The translations under genes were made by a program, and so were the position numbers. From Bacteroidota bacterium (GTDB lineage: Bacteria; Bacteroidota; Bacteroidia; SXHM01): a stretch of 8,036 bases of DNA. Of this stretch, positions 6,420 to 8,036 are shown piece by piece (the stretch's first letter is position 1; each line of letters begins with the position of its first letter). The stretch is from the NCBI GenBank assembly GCA_005773695.1, contig SXHM01000012.1, positions 1 through 8,036 on the forward strand, in the 5' to 3' direction. Under the pieces are notes generated by a model, which saw only the letters and a program-made list of their open reading frames with translations, was not told where the DNA came from and did no database searches.

Positions 6420-7344
6420 TCATACCCAACTTATAAAAACCGAAGCCACCCACCTCGGTTTTTTTCATTGCGGAATTTCAAAAGCAGATTTTTTAGAAGA
6501 TGAAGCTCCTTTGCTTGAGCAATGGCTGAAAAGCAATATGCACGGGCAAATGAGTTACATGGCAAATTATTTTGACAAACGGCTAGACCCGCGTTTGTTG
6601 GTTCCTGGAGCAAAGTCAGTGGTGTCGTTGTTGCTGAATTATTTTCCTGAAGAAAAAGACCTTCAAGGTTTTCAAAACCTTGAAGGTCTCGACAAACCAA
6701 GAATATCCAAATATGCTTATGGTAAAGACTACCACTATGTTATAAAAGAGAAGCTGAAAGAGTTAGTTGAGTTTATACGCATCAACATTGGTGATGTAAA
6801 CGGAAGAGTGTTTGTTGATTCTGGACCGGTGATGGACAAAGCATGGGCAAAGAAAGGCGGCTTGGGCTGGCAAGGGAAAAATTCAAATCTCATTAACAAA
6901 CAACAAGGCTCCTTCTTTTTTATTGCAGAACTTATCATTGATTTAGACTTAGAATATGATTCGCCTGTTGCAGATCATTGCGGAACGTGCAAACGTTGTA
7001 TTGATGCCTGTCCAACTGATGCAATTGTGCAGCCTTATGTAGTTGACGGCAGCAAATGCATTTCGTATTTCACCATTGAACTGAAAGAAAACACGCCACC
7101 TGAACTGAAAAACCAATTTCAGGATTGGGCTTTTGGTTGCGATGTGTGTCAGGATGTCTGTCCCTGGAACAGGTTTTCAAAGCCACACAACGAGACACAC
7201 TTCATGCCAAATCCTGAAGCAATAAATCTAACCCGTAAAGACTGGGAAGAAATGACGGAAGAAGTCTTTCGGAAGTTATTTAAAGACTCGCCTTTGAAGA
7301 GGGAAGGGTTTGAGAAGATGATGAATAACATAAAAGCCCTTTAA
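6406..7344 (+). CDS. queG: Epoxyqueuosine reductase QueG
   Basis: QueG is a cytosolic, cobalamin-dependent iron-sulfur enzyme that reduces epoxyqueuosine to queuosine in tRNA, the last step of the pathway. From TTG 6406 the protein has 312 residues, typical of the short form without a C-terminal HEAT-repeat domain. The open frame has no ATG before 6538, and that one would remove the conserved N-terminus ([14 protein letters not shown], 17-30). TTG 6406 gives the N-terminal length expected of relatives, has GGGAA six bases upstream and overlaps the ruvB stop by 14 bases. Asp138 in [12 protein letters not shown] is the expected active-site acid. Eight cysteines for two 4Fe-4S clusters are present: 192, 195, 198 and 202, then 218, 245, 248 and 252 ([12 protein letters not shown]). 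Residues 85-95 ([11 protein letters not shown]) are encoded by a perfect palindrome and look like an insertion. The stop lies in the loop of the downstream terminator. Confidence 0.93.
   Translation: MKANNHTQLIKTEATHLGFFHCGISKADFLEDEAPLLEQWLKSNMHGQMSYMANYFDKRLDPRLLVPGAKSVVSLLLNYFPEEKDLQGFQNLEGLDKPRISKYAYGKDYHYVIKEKLKELVEFIRINIGDVNGRVFVDSGPVMDKAWAKKGGLGWQGKNSNLINKQQGSFFFIAELIIDLDLEYDSPVADHCGTCKRCIDACPTDAIVQPYVVDGSKCISYFTIELKENTPPELKNQFQDWAFGCDVCQDVCPWNRFSKPHNETHFMPNPEAINLTRKDWEEMTEEVFRKLFKDSPLKREGFEKMMNNIKAL
6435..6465 (+). promoter_or_regulatory. Terminator-like hairpin inside the start of queG
   Basis: AAAAACCGA (6435-6443) can pair with TCGGTTTTT (6455-6463) around an 11-base loop. The strong core is AACCGA/TCGGTT, followed by five T (6461-6465). 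It starts 16 bases after the ruvB stop and has the form of an intrinsic terminator, yet it lies wholly within the conserved queG codons 10-20. It may partly uncouple queG from ruvB transcription, with translating ribosomes opening it. This role is inferred; the codons alone may explain the sequence. Confidence 0.4.
6657..6689. repeat. 33-bp perfect nested palindrome within queG
   Basis: Two 16-base arms (6657-6672 and 6674-6689) are exact reverse complements around a single central C at 6673. Each arm contains an 11-base palindrome, ACCTTCAAGGT (6659-6669) and ACCTTGAAGGT (6677-6687), joined by TTTCAAA, so the unit is symmetric at two scales. It is in frame and encodes codons 85-95 of queG. 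No second copy is in the window and no clear target-site duplication flanks it. It resembles a dispersed palindromic (REP-like) element inserted in a tolerant loop. Confidence 0.85.
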
Positions 7345-7362
7345 AAAGGGCTTTTATGTTAT
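7325..7362. terminator. Bidirectional intrinsic terminator between queG and typA
   Basis: The arms 7325-7341 and 7346-7362 form a 17-bp perfect stem with a TAAA loop. The core is AAAAGCCCTT pairing with AAGGGCTTTT, so each strand has a GC core followed by a T-run. It serves both convergent genes. The last six sense codons and the stop of queG (7342-7344) lie inside the hairpin, with the stop at the loop. It ends 8 bases before the typA stop codon. Confidence 0.9.
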
Positions 7363-7369
7363 ATGGTCT

Positions 7370-8036
7370 TTATTTGCTTCTGCGTTTTCTTTCGTTCTCG
7401 TCCAGATAAATTTTGCGCAAACGAAGAGATTTAGGAGTTACTTCTACATACTCATCTTCCTGAATGTATTCCATTGCTTCTTCTAATGAGAATTTACGTG
7501 CAGGTGCAATTTTCACTTTTGCATCACTGCCCGAAGCACGCATGTTGGTGAGTTTTTTCTCGGTCATGATATTGATAACGAGGTCATCCATGCGGTTGTT
7601 TTCTCCTATGATTCTTCCGCCATAAACTTCATCGCCCGGATCAACAAAGAAGAAACCGCGGTCTTGCAATTTATCAATAGAGTAAGCAGTTGAAACACCT
7701 GCTCCCATGGAAATCAACACTCCGTTTATACGCCCTGGGATATCTCCTTTCCATGGCTCATAGCTACGAAAACGATGTGCCATAATGGCTTCACCCGCAG
7801 TTGCTGTAAGAATGTTGTTACGCAATCCTATCAAACCTCTGGAAGGAATTTGAAATTCCATGTGAATTAAATCTCCTTTTGGTTCCATTACTAATAAATC
7901 TCCTTTTTTCTGGCTTACCAATTCAATAACCTTTCCGGTTGTATTTTCAGGAGTGTCAATGGTTAAAGTCTCAACCGGCTCGCATTTTCTGCCATCAATT
8001 TCTTTGATGATAACCTGTGGCTGGCCAACCTGTAAC
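7370..8036 (-). CDS. typA: Translational GTPase TypA/BipA, C-terminal part
   Basis: This is the 3' part of typA (bipA), a ribosome-binding GTPase of the EF-G/LepA family involved in ribosome assembly and stress or cold adaptation. The frame is open to the right edge, so the 5' part (GTP-binding and beta-barrel domains, roughly 380 of about 600 residues) lies outside. The 221 visible residues begin LQVGQPQVIIKEIDG and CEPVETLTID, the start of the EF-G domain V-like fold. They continue with GDLLVMEPKGD, IPSRGLIGLRN and TATAGEAIMAHRF, the family signatures before the TypA-specific C-terminal domain that contacts the ribosomal A site. The end, KIYLDENERKRRSK, is typical. A TTG at 7921 within the frame is an internal Leu codon, not a start. 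The gene converges on queG and shares its terminator. Confidence 0.96.
   Translation of the reverse strand, partial: LQVGQPQVIIKEIDGRKCEPVETLTIDTPENTTGKVIELVSQKKGDLLVMEPKGDLIHMEFQIPSRGLIGLRNNILTATAGEAIMAHRFRSYEPWKGDIPGRINGVLISMGAGVSTAYSIDKLQDRGFFFVDPGDEVYGGRIIGENNRMDDLVINIMTEKKLTNMRASGSDAKVKIAPARKFSLEEAMEYIQEDEYVEVTPKSLRLRKIYLDENERKRRSK

Noticed and set aside
6431..6700. An 89-codon minus-strand ORF containing a copy of the palindrome-encoded peptide
   Set aside because: It is antisense to queG; the similar peptide follows automatically from the palindrome and is not evidence of coding.
7370..7921. typA read as a complete 183-residue gene starting at TTG 7921
   Set aside because: The frame stays open to the window edge with clear TypA sequence upstream, so the TTG is an internal leucine codon and the gene is cut by the window, not truncated.
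1..8036. Search for CRISPR arrays, insertion sequences, tRNA or rRNA genes and phage genes
   Set aside because: No regularly spaced repeats, transposase motifs, cloverleaf structures or phage-like ORFs were seen by eye on either strand.

Overview
The window looks like chromosomal DNA of a member of the Bacteroidota. It is AT-rich and has no strong Shine-Dalgarno sequences. It carries a secreted GH92 mannosidase and a lipoprotein with an acidic stretch after its lipobox cysteine. Three TAnnTTTG-type -7 promoter boxes sit just before gene starts. The ruvB, queG and typA products read like Bacteroidota versions of these families. I cannot name the genus.

Layout, left to right. Positions 1-355 hold no confident gene: a possible C-terminal tail of a gene entering from the left, a 49-codon candidate ORF on the minus strand, and an inverted-repeat structure. 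Then comes a complete, secreted GH92 alpha-mannosidase (356-2524, +) with a likely terminator before 2710. Three minus-strand genes follow: an LpxL/HtrB-type acyltransferase (5321-4431), a thiolase with its own promoter box (4363-3158), and a small lipocalin-like lipoprotein (3133-2711) only 24 bases behind the thiolase. A 66-bp divergent gap separates the acyltransferase from the ruvB-queG pair (+), in which queG seems to start at a TTG inside the end of ruvB. A strong bidirectional terminator divides queG from the convergent typA/bipA gene (minus), which runs off the right edge.

The genes do not form one pathway. They cover DNA repair (Holliday-junction branch migration), tRNA modification (queuosine), ribosome assembly or stress GTPase function, acyl-CoA metabolism, outer-membrane lipid acylation and glycan degradation. 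I see no phage, CRISPR, toxin-antitoxin, transposase or biosynthetic cluster.

Two DNA-level features stand out. The first is a 33-bp perfect, nested palindrome embedded in frame in queG (6657-6689), which looks like a mobile palindromic repeat domesticated as coding sequence. The second is a terminator-like hairpin with a T-run (6435-6465), placed directly after the ruvB stop but inside the conserved N-terminal codons of queG, where it could act as an attenuator.
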